Source: Pseudomonas oryzagri (lineage in GTDB: Bacteria; Pseudomonadota; Gammaproteobacteria; Pseudomonadales; Pseudomonadaceae). Taken from it: a stretch of DNA of 64,000 bases. The DNA lies in contig NZ_JAJHPU010000019.1 of the NCBI RefSeq assembly GCF_020831405.1, positions 124,001 to 188,000 of the forward strand, written 5' to 3'. The notes beneath the pieces are model-generated. The model saw only the letters and a program-made list of their open reading frames with translations, had not been told where the DNA came from and made no database searches. Made by a program: the position numbers and the translations under genes. Within the stretch, counting starts at the first letter, position 1; the number at the start of each line of letters is the position of its first letter. Shown one piece after another: positions 16,852 through 27,394 of this stretch.

Positions 16852-18479
16852 CCGCGGCCCTCCGCGTGCAGCCCGGCGAGCAGATGATCGCGGTAACGCT
16901 CGCGCAGCACCTTCTTGTCGATCTTGCCGGTGGCGGTCAGCGGCACGCGGTCAATGACCACCGCGTCGGGCATCCACCACTTGACGATATGCGGCTCCAG
17001 ATGGGCCAGCACGCGCTTCACGCACACCTCGGCATCGTCGTGCGGCTCGATCACCAGCAGCGGGCGCTCCTCCCACTTGGGATGGAACACGCCGACCACC
17101 GCGGCGATCTTCACCCCCGGGCAGGCCACCGCGACGTTCTCGATGTCGATCGAGCTGACCCACTCGCCGCCGGACTTGATCACGTCCTTGCTGCGGTCGG
17201 TGATGCGCATGAAACCGTCGGCGTCCAGAGTGGCGATATCGCCGGTGTCGAACCAGCCGTCAGCGTCCAGCGCGCTCTTCTCGCTGCGGAAGTAGCGCTC
17301 GACCGTCCACGGCCCGCGCACCAGCAGCTTGCCCGGCGTCACCCCGTCGCGCGGCAGCTCGAAGCCATCCTCGCAGACGATCTTCAGCTCGATGCCGAAC
17401 TGCAGACGGCCCTGGCGGGTCCAGATCACCTCGTCGGTGGCCTGCTGGCCGCGCGCGGTCAGTTTCGGCGTCGGCGTCGAAATCACCCCGAGCGGGCTGG
17501 TCTCGGTCATCCCCCACAGCTGGCGGATGGTCACCCCGTACTTGCCCTGGAATTTCTCGGCCATCGCCCGCGGCACCGCCGAGCCGCCGATCACCAGGCG
17601 CTCGAGCGTGCCGGCGTCCTCGCCGCTGCGCTCCAGATGATCGAGGTACATGGTCCAGATGGTCGGCACGCCGCCGGAGAAGGTCACGCCTTCGTTCCTG
17701 ATCAGCTCCTGCAGGCTGCGGCCGTCCATCTTGTCGCAGGGCAGGACGAACTTGCAGCCGTTGATCGCCGCGGCGAACGGCAGGCCCCAGGCGGTGCCGT
17801 GGTACAGCGAGGAGCACGGCATCACGCAGTCGAAGGCCGACAGGCCGAAGGCGCCGCTGAGGCCTGCGGCCAAGGCGTGCAGCACCACCGAACGATGGCT
17901 GTACAGCACGCCCTTGGGATCGCCGGTGGTGCCCGAGGTGTAGCAGAGCACCGCGCCGGCGTTCTCGTCGAAGCTCGGCCAGTCGATGGGTTGTTCCGCG
18001 CCGATCAGCGCCTCGTAGCTGGGCGCCTGGTTTTCCGGGCAGTCGCGGTCGGATAGCACGATGAAGTGGCGGATATGCGGCAACTGCGGGCGCAGACGGG
18101 CGACCAGCGGCGCGAAGCTGCGGTCGAACAGCAGCACGCTGCTTTCGGCATGGTTGAGGGTGAAGGCGATCTGCTCGTCGGACAGCCGCGGGTTGGCGGT
18201 GTGCAGCACCGCGCCGATGCCCGGCACGGCGAAGAACAGCTCGTAGTGGCGATGGGTGTTCCAGGCCAGCGACGACACCCGGTCGCCGGCCGAGACGCCC
18301 AGACGCTGCAGCAGGGAGGCGGCCTGCGCGGCGCGGCGCGCCAGACCGCGGTAGTCGTAGCGCCACAACGGCTCGTCGACCAGCCGCGAGACGATCTCGG
18401 TATCGCCGTGGGCCGCGGCGGCGTGGCTGAGGATGCCGCTGATCAGCAGCGGCGCCTTCTGCATCAGACCTTCGAGCAT
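16848..18479 (-). CDS. Medium-chain fatty-acyl-CoA synthetase (AlkK-like)
   Basis: The protein has 543 residues. The AMP-binding core motif [18 protein letters not shown] lies near residues 180-197, GMTETSP near 327 and the hinge GWFDTGD near 409. The C-terminal catalytic lysine is in [13 protein letters not shown]. AlkK-type enzymes activate medium- or branched-chain acids with ATP and CoA. The enzyme probably opens the pathway encoded by this operon. The leader before the ATG contains an A-rich Crc/Hfq-type stretch. Confidence 0.92.
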   Translation of the reverse strand: MLEGLMQKAPLLISGILSHAAAAHGDTEIVSRLVDEPLWRYDYRGLARRAAQAASLLQRLGVSAGDRVSSLAWNTHRHYELFFAVPGIGAVLHTANPRLSDEQIAFTLNHAESSVLLFDRSFAPLVARLRPQLPHIRHFIVLSDRDCPENQAPSYEALIGAEQPIDWPSFDENAGAVLCYTSGTTGDPKGVLYSHRSVVLHALAAGLSGAFGLSAFDCVMPCSSLYHGTAWGLPFAAAINGCKFVLPCDKMDGRSLQELIRNEGVTFSGGVPTIWTMYLDHLERSGEDAGTLERLVIGGSAVPRAMAEKFQGKYGVTIRQLWGMTETSPLGVISTPTPKLTARGQQATDEVIWTRQGRLQFGIELKIVCEDGFELPRDGVTPGKLLVRGPWTVERYFRSEKSALDADGWFDTGDIATLDADGFMRITDRSKDVIKSGGEWVSSIDIENVAVACPGVKIAAVVGVFHPKWEERPLLVIEPHDDAEVCVKRVLAHLEPHIVKWWMPDAVVIDRVPLTATGKIDKKVLRERYRDHLLAGLHAEGRG

Positions 18480-18497
18480 GTCGATTTCCTCTACTTT

Positions 18498-18511
18498 CTT
18501 GTTGTTGTTTT
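18498..18511 (-). promoter_or_regulatory. A-rich Crc/Hfq-type motif before the acyl-CoA synthetase
   Basis: The minus strand reads AAAACAACAACAAGAAAG, about 10 bases before the GAGG ribosome binding site. It is an extended match to the AAnAAnAA catabolite-repression motif. Confidence 0.6.
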
Positions 18512-18563
18512 CAATGGATCTCGGCGGCCGCTTGCATGGCCGTATAACGCTGCGCAGCGCGGC

Positions 18564-19337
18564 TCAGCTGTGGGTGAAGCGCGGGGCACGCTTCTCGACG
18601 AACGCGGCCATGCCCTCCTTCTGGTCGGCGGTGGCGAACACCGAGTGGAACACCCGCCGCTCGAAGCGCACGCCCTCGCTGAGGTTGGTCTCGTCGACGC
18701 GGTTGATGCACTCCTTGATCATCATCGCCGCGGTCAGCGACTTGCCGGCGATGGCGTGGGCCGCCTCGAGGGTCTTCTCGAGCAGGCTGTCGACCGGGAA
18801 CACCCGCGCCACCAGCCCGGCGACCTCGGCCTCGGCGGCGTCCATCATGCGTCCGGTCAGGCACATCTCCATCGCCTTGGCCCGGCCGATGGCGCGGGTC
18901 AGGCGCTGGGTGCCGCCGATGCCCGGCAGCACGCCGAGGGTGATCTCCGGCAGGCCGAAGCGGGCGTTGTCGGCGGCATAGATGAAGTCGCACATCAGCG
19001 CCAGCTCGCAGCCGCCGCCCAGCGCGTAGCCGGCGACCGCGGCGATGACCGGCTTGCGCCGCGCGGCGATCCGGTCGGCCTGGGCGAAGTGGTCGTCGTG
19101 GTAGATCTGCGGATAGGTCATATCCGCCAGTTCCTTGATGTCCGCACCGGCGGCGAAGGCCTTGGCCGAGCCGGTGAGCACGATGCAGCCGATCTGCGGG
19201 TCGGCCTCCAGGCGGTCGAGCGCCTGGTTGAGTTCGCCGATCAGCTGGGAATTCAGCGCATTGAGCGCCTGGGGGCGGTTGAGGGTGATCAGCGCGACGC
19301 GCTCGCTGATCTCCACCAGCAGGGTTTGGTAGTTCAT
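18564..19337 (-). CDS. Enoyl-CoA hydratase
   Basis: The protein has 257 residues, the usual crotonase length. AGADIKEL and [15 protein letters not shown] form the oxyanion hole, and [18 protein letters not shown] holds the catalytic glutamates (FGLPE and the following loop). It hydrates trans-2-enoyl-CoA. ATG 19337 ([10 protein letters not shown]) is preceded by GAGGAGAGAG. The gene sits 16 bases after the thiolase. Confidence 0.93.
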   Translation of the reverse strand: MNYQTLLVEISERVALITLNRPQALNALNSQLIGELNQALDRLEADPQIGCIVLTGSAKAFAAGADIKELADMTYPQIYHDDHFAQADRIAARRKPVIAAVAGYALGGGCELALMCDFIYAADNARFGLPEITLGVLPGIGGTQRLTRAIGRAKAMEMCLTGRMMDAAEAEVAGLVARVFPVDSLLEKTLEAAHAIAGKSLTAAMMIKECINRVDETNLSEGVRFERRVFHSVFATADQKEGMAAFVEKRAPRFTHS

Positions 19338-19353
19338 GGCTCTCTCCTCGTAC

Positions 19354-20544
19354 TCAGTCCAGCAGCTCGACGGCCATTGCCGTGGCCTCGCCGCCGCCGA
19401 TGCAGATGGCCGCCACGCCGCGGCGCAGGCCGTGGCTGCGCAGCGCCGCCAGCAGGGTGACCAGGATGCGCGCACCCGAGGCGCCGATCGGATGGCCGAG
19501 GGCGCAGGCGCCGCCGTGCACGTTGACCCTGGCGTGATCGAGGCCCAGCTCGCGCATGGCGACCATGGCCACCACCGCGAAGGCCTCGTTGATCTCGAAC
19601 AGGTCGACCTGATCGAGGCGCCAGCCGGTGCGCTGCAGCAGGTTGCGGATCGCGCCGATGGGCGCGGTGGGGAACAGGTTGGGCGCATCGGCGAAGGCGG
19701 CGTGGCCGCGGATCACCGCCTGAGGGCGCAGACCGCGGCGCTCGGCTTCGGAGCGGCGCATCAACAGCAGCGCGGCGGCGCCGTCGGAAATCGAGCTGGA
19801 GTTGGCCGCGGTCACCGTGCCGCCCTCGCGGAACGCCGGACGCAGGCCGGGGATCTTCTCCGGGCTGGCCTTGGGCGGCTGTTCGTCCTCGGTGATCTGG
19901 CGTTGCTCGCGGCCGACTGCGACGCTCAGCGGGACGATCTCCGCCTCGAATCGGCCGCCCGCCATGGCATCGCGGGCGCGCTGCAGCGAGGCCAGCGCGT
20001 AGGCGTCCTGCTCCTCGCGGCCGAAGCCGTGGGCCTGGGCGCAGTCCTCGGCGAAGGTGCCCATCAGGCGGCCCTTGTCGTAGGCGTCCTCCAGGCCGTC
20101 GAGGAACATGTGGTCGAGCACCTTGCCGTGGCCCATGCGGTAGCCGCCGCGCGCCTTGTCGAGCAGGTAGGGGGCGTTGGACATGCTCTCCATGCCGCCG
20201 GCCACCACGATGTCGACGCTGCCGGCGCGCAGCAGGTCGTGGCCGAGGATGGCCGCCTGCATGCCCGAGCCGCACATCTTGTTTAGGGTGGTGCACACCG
20301 CGGCCCGGGACAGCCCGGCGCCGAGGGCCGCCTGACGGGCCGGCGCCTGGCCGAGGCCGGCAGGCAGCACGCAGCCCATCAGCACCTCCTGCACGGCATC
20401 AAACGGCAGGCCGCTGCGCTCGACCGCCGCGCGGATGGCGGCGGCGCCCAGCTCGGGCGCGCTGAGGCCCTTGAGGTCGCCCTGAAAGCCTCCCATCGGG
20501 GTGCGCGCGCTGCTGACGATAACGATCGGATCTTCGTGGTTCAT
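19354..20544 (-). CDS. Acetyl-CoA acyltransferase (thiolase)
   Basis: The protein has 396 residues. The nucleophilic Cys 91 is in [28 protein letters not shown] and CIGGGEA give the distal His and Cys. It cleaves 3-ketoacyl-CoA (or 2-methyl-3-ketoacyl-CoA). The start at ATG 20544 ([10 protein letters not shown]) is taken because an in-frame ATG six codons upstream lies in the preceding gene's stop region. Confidence 0.94.
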   Translation of the reverse strand: MNHEDPIVIVSSARTPMGGFQGDLKGLSAPELGAAAIRAAVERSGLPFDAVQEVLMGCVLPAGLGQAPARQAALGAGLSRAAVCTTLNKMCGSGMQAAILGHDLLRAGSVDIVVAGGMESMSNAPYLLDKARGGYRMGHGKVLDHMFLDGLEDAYDKGRLMGTFAEDCAQAHGFGREEQDAYALASLQRARDAMAGGRFEAEIVPLSVAVGREQRQITEDEQPPKASPEKIPGLRPAFREGGTVTAANSSSISDGAAALLLMRRSEAERRGLRPQAVIRGHAAFADAPNLFPTAPIGAIRNLLQRTGWRLDQVDLFEINEAFAVVAMVAMRELGLDHARVNVHGGACALGHPIGASGARILVTLLAALRSHGLRRGVAAICIGGGEATAMAVELLD

Positions 20545-20558
20545 GTCCTGTTCTCCTG

Positions 20559-21323
20559 TCACTTGGCGGCCATGCGCAGGGCGCCGTCGAGGCGGATCAC
20601 CTCGCCGTTGAGCATGCTGTTCTCGACGATGTGGCGGACCAGCGCGGCGTACTCCTCGGGCTTGCCGAGACGCGGCGGGAACGGCACGCCCGCGGCCAGC
20701 GAGTCGCGCACCTCCTCGCTCATGCCGGCCATCATCGGCGTCTCGAAGATGCCGGGGGCGATGGTCATCACGCGGATGCCGTGGCGGGCCAACTCACGCG
20801 CCGCCGGCAGGGTCAGGCTGGCCACCCCGCCCTTGGAGGCAGCGTAGGCGGCCTGGCCGATCTGCCCGTCGAAGGCGGCGATGGAGGCGGTATTGACGAT
20901 CACCCCGCGCTCGCCGCCCTCGTCCGCCTCGCCCTCGGCCATGACCTCGGCGGCCAGGCGCAGCATGTTGAAGGTGCCGATCAGGTTGATGCCGACGATG
21001 CGGGCGAAGCTCGCCAGCGCGTGCGGGCCGTTGCGGCCGAGCACCTTCTCGCCGCCGACCACGCCGGCGCAGTTGACCAGCCCGTGCAGGGCGCCGAAGG
21101 CATCGCGGGCGGCGGTCACGGCGCGGCGAGCGGCGGTTTCGTCGGTGATGTCGGCGACCACACCACGGGCGTTGGCGCCCAGCTCGGCGGCGCGCGTCTC
21201 GACGGCGGCGGCGATGTCGACCAGCAGCACCTTGGCGCCGGCCTCGATCAGTGCCTTGGCGGTGGCCGCACCGAGGCCCGAGGCGGCGCCGGTGACCAGG
21301 AAAACCTTGTTGGGGATACGCAT
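20559..21323 (-). CDS. Short-chain dehydrogenase, 3-hydroxyacyl-CoA dehydrogenase type (HSD10-like)
   Basis: The protein has 254 residues. The NAD-binding motif TGAASGLG spans residues 11-18, and the catalytic Ser is in [11 protein letters not shown] with YAASKGG after it. This resembles the HSD17B10/type II 3-hydroxyacyl-CoA dehydrogenases used in branched-chain (isoleucine-like) beta-oxidation. It is the first gene of the operon on the minus strand, in the place of FadB-type dehydrogenases. A 2-methyl-3-hydroxyacyl substrate fits the racemase downstream (inference). Confidence 0.9.
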   Translation of the reverse strand: MRIPNKVFLVTGAASGLGAATAKALIEAGAKVLLVDIAAAVETRAAELGANARGVVADITDETAARRAVTAARDAFGALHGLVNCAGVVGGEKVLGRNGPHALASFARIVGINLIGTFNMLRLAAEVMAEGEADEGGERGVIVNTASIAAFDGQIGQAAYAASKGGVASLTLPAARELARHGIRVMTIAPGIFETPMMAGMSEEVRDSLAAGVPFPPRLGKPEEYAALVRHIVENSMLNGEVIRLDGALRMAAK

Positions 21324-21328
21324 GACTT

Positions 21329-21342
21329 GTCTCTCTTGTTCT
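21329..21342 (-). promoter_or_regulatory. A-rich motif at the SDR start
   Basis: The minus strand reads GAACAAGAGAGACAAG directly before ATG 21323, merging the ribosome binding site with an AAnAAnA-like stretch. It is a weaker match than those before aroQ or dctP. Confidence 0.35.
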
Positions 21343-21420
21343 GGCGACACGCGGGCAGCCGGGGGCCGGCGCACGGGCGGCGCAACGTCTGAATCTGGCT
21401 GTTCGGGGGAGGTCGGGCGA

Positions 21421-21462
21421 TCAGCCCGCGGGAGGATGCACGAGGGGGAAGCAGGACGGCAT
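21421..21462 (-). CDS. Possible 13-residue leader peptide
   Basis: ATG 21462 opens a 13-codon frame ([13 protein letters not shown]) closed by TGA. It is preceded by AAAGGA at 8-9 bases and by AACAATAAAGG, an A-rich motif. It lies 98 bases upstream of the SDR gene, so it could be a leader peptide of the acyl-CoA operon. Length alone gives little support. Confidence 0.3.
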   Translation of the reverse strand: MPSCFPLVHPPAG

Positions 21463-21555
21463 GGCGGATTCCTTTATTGTTCTAGTTGGGAAGCACGACA
21501 GGCGTGATGGCTTCATATTGGTCAGCCGCCCGCGGACCGGCAATGGCCGTTCCTG

Positions 21556-22653
21556 TCAATCTGCGTGACCGTTTTGGCCAATGCCGGGAGAGAGGATGAG
21601 AGTGCGGTAATGGCCGGGGTTGGTGCCGGTCCACTTGCGGAAGGCCTTGTAGAAGGCGCTGACGTCGGCGAAGCCCAGGCGCTCGGCGATGGCGCCGAAG
21701 CTGACCTGCGGGTCGGCCAGCCAGGCGGTGGCGCGCTCCTGGCGCACCGCGTCCTTGATCGCCTGGTAGGACTGGCCGACCTCGGCCAGGCGGCGGCGCA
21801 GGGTCGAGGGCGACATGCACAGCACCTGGGCCAGCTCGTCGCCGGTCGGCCAACCCTCGCCCGGCAGGCTACGCAGGTGGGCCTTGATGCGCCGGGCCAG
21901 GCTGCCGGTGTCGCGGTATTTGACCAGGATGTTCGACGGCGCGCGGGCGAGGAACTCCTTCAGTTCCGCCTCGCTGCGCCGCACCGGCAGGTCGAGCACC
22001 TCGGCGGCGAAGATGATGCGGTTCGAGGGCCGGGCGAAACGCAGGTTGGCGGAGAACATCACCCGATAGTCGCCGATGTACTCGGGCTCCGCGCCGCGCA
22101 GCTCGACCGCCAGCAGCGGAAAGCGCCGGCCGACCAGCCAGCAGGCGAGGCCGTGCAGCAGCAGCCAGAAGGTGAAGCAGGTGAAGGGCCGCAGCGGCTC
22201 GCCGGTGCGCTCCTGGAGCACCACCTCGGCGAGGCTCTGGCTGCGGGCCAGACGCGGGCGGAAGCTCTCGAAGGTCAGGGCGAAGAAGTCCAGCGCGGTA
22301 TGCAGCGCCTCCTCCAGGGTCGCCTGGTTGCGGCAGGTGCGGCACAGGAAGGCGAAGCTGCCCCAGCGCATGCGCCGCGGGTCCATGGCGAAGAATTCGT
22401 CGTCATAGCGGCGCGCCAGATGCAGCCACAGGCGGCTGTAGTCGCGCACCTCGACCCGCGCGGCGGGATCGGCGAGCAGCGCCGGCTCCAGCCCCACCTC
22501 GCGCAGCAGCTCGGCGACCGGCTCGCCGCGCTCGGCGAAACCGCGCAGGGCCTCCTCGACCAGACGGATGGAGATGCTGTCCTTGAGTACCGGTGCTGCG
22601 CGCTGAATCACGGGGTCCGCTTCCCTGAAGAATGGGCGAACACCATAGGGCAA
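21556..22653 (-). CDS. AraC-family regulator with arabinose-binding-like N domain
   Basis: The protein has up to 365 residues. The C-terminal AraC DNA-binding domain is visible as LAQVLCMSPSTLRRRLAEVGQSY and FGAIAERLGFADVSAFYKAFRKWTG (read in two helix-turn-helices). The N-terminal 200 residues match the type found in OruR and other regulators of acid or amino-acid catabolism. The first ~10 codons (MPYGVRPFF) may not be translated. It is co-directional with and upstream of the acyl-CoA operon, and is its probable activator. Confidence 0.87.
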   Translation of the reverse strand: MPYGVRPFFREADPVIQRAAPVLKDSISIRLVEEALRGFAERGEPVAELLREVGLEPALLADPAARVEVRDYSRLWLHLARRYDDEFFAMDPRRMRWGSFAFLCRTCRNQATLEEALHTALDFFALTFESFRPRLARSQSLAEVVLQERTGEPLRPFTCFTFWLLLHGLACWLVGRRFPLLAVELRGAEPEYIGDYRVMFSANLRFARPSNRIIFAAEVLDLPVRRSEAELKEFLARAPSNILVKYRDTGSLARRIKAHLRSLPGEGWPTGDELAQVLCMSPSTLRRRLAEVGQSYQAIKDAVRQERATAWLADPQVSFGAIAERLGFADVSAFYKAFRKWTGTNPGHYRTLILSPGIGQNGHAD

Positions 22654-22685
22654 GGCGGACCTGCTGCGCCAGAACGGCTACACAT

Positions 22686-22772
22686 GTAGGGTGGACAACA
22701 CGCGCAGCGTTTGTCCACCGGAGCGCTGCATGGAGGTGGACAAGGCTTCGCCGTTGTCCACCCTACCCCGGC
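22686..22772. repeat. Palindromic GTAGGGTGG element
   Basis: GTAGGGTGGACAA ... TTGTCCACCCTAC forms a long imperfect hairpin between the AraC and nnrS genes. Related copies occur at 24203-24302 and 62007-62082. It has the character of an extragenic palindromic repeat. Confidence 0.7.
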
Positions 22773-23953
22773 TGACCGTCCAGGCGCGGCCGGCACAGCA
22801 TCGGCCCGTAGTGCCAGACGAACAGCGCGAAGGCGGCGGTCCAGGCGGCGCCGGCGAGCAGCAGACCGCCGAGCGGCAGGAACGGCGGCAGCAGCACGCG
22901 CGCCGCGGCGCCGAGGTTGACCAGGGCGAAGGCCCAGGCCATCGCCGCGGGCGGCTGCAGAGGACGGCCGGTATGACCGAGGCTGACCCGCGCGACCATG
23001 GCGAGGATCAGCCCGCCCATGCCGCCGACGCCCAGGGCGTGCAGGGCCAGGCTGGAGCTGGCCAGCAGGCCGAAGTGCCAGAGCGCCTGGCCGGCCAGGG
23101 CGATCACCAGCCAGGCGTAGGCCAAGTGCAGCGACCACAGCAGTGGCACCCGCCACAGGCCGGCGTCGTGCCAGCGCGCCAGACGCACGCCATGGGCCAG
23201 CGCGACCAGGGCGAACAGCGCGCCCAGCCAGACCTGCGGCTGCAGGGCCGGGCCAGTCGCGGTAAGCACGGCCACCAGCACCAGGCCGCCCTGAGCGCTC
23301 CATTCCAGCCAGGGCAGCGCCGGCACCTGCGCCGGGCGGCCGAGGCCGCGCTGGGTGAAGAACGGGATCACTCGCCCGCCGATCAGGCCCATCATCACCG
23401 CCACCAGCCACAGCGCGGCGATCACGCCTTGGCGCTGCCAAGCGTCGTTGCCCTGGACGAGGCCGGCAATTACCAGCAGGTCGGCGAGGGTCAGCAACGT
23501 GAGCACACCGACGATGGGGTAGTTGCGCACCTGGCGCACCGCCCAGAGCATGCGCCCGACGGTCACCGCCACTGCCGGCAGGAAGGCCAGCTCCAGGGGA
23601 ATCAGCAGCCACAGCGGCGCACCGAACAGCCAGGCCAGGCGGGCGGCCAGCCAAACTGTCGCCAGCGCGGCGAGCGGCGAGCCGGAGAGGCCGGGACGGC
23701 CGGTCCAGTTCTGCGCAGCGGTGAGCAGGAAGCCGGCGACGATCGCCGCACCGAAGCCGAACACCATCTCGTGGCGATGCCAGGCAAGCGCGCCGCCGGC
23801 CGGCGACCAGGCGGGCCACAGGCCGGCCAGCACGCCGAGCCAGAGGGGAATGGCCAGCGCGGCGAAGACCGCACCGGCGAGGAAGAAGGGACGAAATCCG
23901 AGGCGCCACAGCGGCGCGATCTGCAACAGGGCCTTGCGGTCGACCAACTGCAT
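22763..23953 (-). CDS. nnrS: NnrS family protein
   Basis: The protein has 396 residues with about 12 membrane segments. WHRHEMVFGF near residue 58 holds the paired histidines expected of this haem- and copper-containing family. NnrS proteins raise resistance to nitric oxide or nitrosative stress without a known reaction. It lies downstream of hmp in the same orientation, separated by a 365-base repeat region, and both are probably part of the NorR regulon (inference). Confidence 0.9.
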   Translation of the reverse strand: MQLVDRKALLQIAPLWRLGFRPFFLAGAVFAALAIPLWLGVLAGLWPAWSPAGGALAWHRHEMVFGFGAAIVAGFLLTAAQNWTGRPGLSGSPLAALATVWLAARLAWLFGAPLWLLIPLELAFLPAVAVTVGRMLWAVRQVRNYPIVGVLTLLTLADLLVIAGLVQGNDAWQRQGVIAALWLVAVMMGLIGGRVIPFFTQRGLGRPAQVPALPWLEWSAQGGLVLVAVLTATGPALQPQVWLGALFALVALAHGVRLARWHDAGLWRVPLLWSLHLAYAWLVIALAGQALWHFGLLASSSLALHALGVGGMGGLILAMVARVSLGHTGRPLQPPAAMAWAFALVNLGAAARVLLPPFLPLGGLLLAGAAWTAAFALFVWHYGPMLCRPRLDGQPG

Positions 23954-23974
23954 GGGAAGTTCCTGAACTGTTAC

Positions 23975-24185
23975 CGATGGTACCCACGCTCCAGCGTGGG
24001 TACCGGAGTGGGCGCTCCGCGCCCTGTCCTCAGCGACACCGGGACGCTGAGCGTCCCTGCGGCATTCCCACGCCGGAGCGTGGGAACGATCACCAACGTA
24101 GCCTTACCGATGGTGGCCACGCTCCAGCGTGGGTACCGATCTGCGGGCGCTCCCACGCTGAAGCGTGGGAGCGATCACCTGCTTA
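23975..24185. repeat. Cluster of CCACGCTCCAGCGTGGG palindromes
   Basis: At least four copies or variants of a short palindrome (ACGCTCCAGCGTGGG, ACGCCGGAGCGTGGG, CGCTGAAGCGTGGG) are embedded in a partly duplicated unit containing TTACCGATGG. This is typical of REP-like arrays in pseudomonads, which may stabilise mRNA or bind integration host factor or gyrase. Confidence 0.8.
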
Positions 24186-24202
24186 ACGCAGCCTAGGCCG
24201 CC

Positions 24203-24302
24203 GTAGGGTGGAGGGCCACCCCGTGGAAAACACGCGCAGCGTTTTTCCACCGACCTTCGTGCCAGACGGTGGGAATGGCCTGCGGCCGTTTCCCACCCTA
24301 CG
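24203..24302. repeat. Palindromic GTAGGGTGG element, second copy
   Basis: GTAGGGTGG...GGAAAACACGCGCAGCGTTTTTCC...CCCACCCTACG. It shares the CACGCGCAGCGTTT core with the element at 22686-22772. It lies between nnrS and hmp and may act as the transcript-end structure of hmp. Confidence 0.7.
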
Positions 24303-24318
24303 ACTCACCTCAGCTAGC

Positions 24319-25500
24319 TCAAGCCTCCAGCGCCGCCGCCGGGCCGAAGAACTCGTAGCGGCACTGCGCGGCCGGGATGCCCAGCTCGGCCAGCTGCTTC
24401 TTCACCTGGGCCATGAACGGCTTCGGACCGAGGAAGTAGGCGTCCAGATCACGCTGCTCCGGTAGCCAGTCGCCCAGCAGCGCGGCGCTGGTGAAGCCTT
24501 CGGCGTCGGCGGCATCGCCCTCGCGCGGCTCGCTGTAGCAGTAGAAGCGCTTGAGCTGCGGATGCTGGGCGCTCTTCTCGTCCAGCCACTCGCGGAAGGC
24601 ATGCACGCCGCCGTGGCGGGCGAAGTGGATGAAGCGCACTTCACGACCGCTCTCCAGCGCCTGCTCGAGCATGGCCACGGCCGGGGTGATGCCGACACCG
24701 GCGGTGATCAGCGCCAGCGGCTTGTCGCTGGCCTCGAGAACGAAGTCGCCGGCCGGCGGGAAGACTTCCAGCTCGTCGCCGACCTGCACCTGATCGTGCA
24801 GGTAGTTGGAGATCAGGCCGCCCTCCTCGCGCTTGACGCTGATGCGCAGCTCGCGGCCGTTCGGCGCGGCGGACAGCGAGTAGTTGCGGCGGGTTTCCTG
24901 GCCGTCGATGACGAAGCGCAGGCCCAGGTACTGGCCCGGCACGAACTCCGGCACCGCGCCGCCGTCGACCGGCTGCAGGTAGAAGGAGGTGATCTCCTCA
25001 CTCTCGGCTTCCTTGCGCGCCACGCGGAATTGACGCGAGCCGCGCCAGCCACCTTCCTTGGCCTCGTTGGCGGCGTATACCGCTTCCTCGGCGCCGATCA
25101 GGATGTCGGCCAGCTGGCCGTAGGCGGCGGCCCAGGCAGCGATGACCTCGTCGGTGGCGATCTCTTCGCCCAGCACTTCGCGGATGGCGCGCAGCAGGCA
25201 GGAACCGACGATCGGGTAGTGCTCGGGGAGGATCTGCAGCGACACGTGCTTGTGGACGATCTGGCCGACCAGCGGGCCCAGCTCCTGCAGGCGGTCGATG
25301 TGACGGGCGTACATCAGCACGCTGTTGGCCAGCGCGCGCGGCTGGTCGCCGCTGGCCTGGTGGGCCTGGTTGAACAGCACCTTCACCTGCGGATATTCGC
25401 CGAGCATGATCTTGTAGAAATGCTTGGTCAGGGTTTCGCCGCCGGTTTCCAACAGCGGGACGGTGGCTTTGATGATGGCGGTTTGTTGAGCAGACAGCAT
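24319..25500 (-). CDS. hmp: Flavohaemoglobin, nitric-oxide dioxygenase
   Basis: The protein has 393 residues. The globin domain spans residues 1-140 with a proximal histidine region (VGQIVHKHVSLQILPEHY), and the FAD-binding part has RNYSLS. The NAD-binding part has LITAGVGITPAVAML and ends YEFFGP. It oxidises NO to nitrate with O2 and NADH. ATG 25500 (MLSAQQTAII) follows GGAGTTGTCC. It is divergent from norR with NorR boxes between. Confidence 0.96.
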   Translation of the reverse strand: MLSAQQTAIIKATVPLLETGGETLTKHFYKIMLGEYPQVKVLFNQAHQASGDQPRALANSVLMYARHIDRLQELGPLVGQIVHKHVSLQILPEHYPIVGSCLLRAIREVLGEEIATDEVIAAWAAAYGQLADILIGAEEAVYAANEAKEGGWRGSRQFRVARKEAESEEITSFYLQPVDGGAVPEFVPGQYLGLRFVIDGQETRRNYSLSAAPNGRELRISVKREEGGLISNYLHDQVQVGDELEVFPPAGDFVLEASDKPLALITAGVGITPAVAMLEQALESGREVRFIHFARHGGVHAFREWLDEKSAQHPQLKRFYCYSEPREGDAADAEGFTSAALLGDWLPEQRDLDAYFLGPKPFMAQVKKQLAELGIPAAQCRYEFFGPAAALEA

Positions 25501-25575
25501 GGACAACTCCTGATGGGGACCAACTGGGACAGGCGGCCATCGACAGGCCGCACACACGCAAGCACAATGGACATA

Positions 25576-25589
25576 TCAGTTTCCGTGCC
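25576..25589 (-). promoter_or_regulatory. Sigma54-like promoter of hmp
   Basis: The minus strand reads TTGGCACGGAAACTGATA: GG followed after 10 bases by GA where GC is expected. A -12 GA variant would weaken but not rule out sigma54 use, and NorR activates sigma54 promoters. Confidence 0.5.
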
Positions 25590-25632
25590 AATTTTTTTAT
25601 TCTTATAAAACAATAACTTACCTTGCTGCAGT

Positions 25633-25668
25633 GTCTTGATGACAACGGCTGCCTGCTGTCATTCAGAC
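25633..25668. promoter_or_regulatory. Two NorR-type binding sites
   Basis: GTCTTGATGAC (25633-25643) and GTCATTCAGAC (25658-25668) both fit the NorR pattern GT-N7-AC, with centres 25 bases apart. They sit between hmp and norR. Known NorR enhancers use two or three such sites. Confidence 0.7.
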
Positions 25669-25682
25669 AACAGAGTATCGAA

Positions 25683-27242
<1,560 letters not shown>

Positions 27243-27394
27243 AGCATCCCGCGCGGATGCAGCGAAGGCTTCAGCGCCGCGCAGGCCGGCACGCGGTGCC
27301 TGCCCTCCTCCTCGCAGGAGACTGCATGCTGGCGCGAATCGTCGGACAGCTGCCCACCCTAGCCGCTGTCGCGGCGCATCGCCCAGAGAACGGC

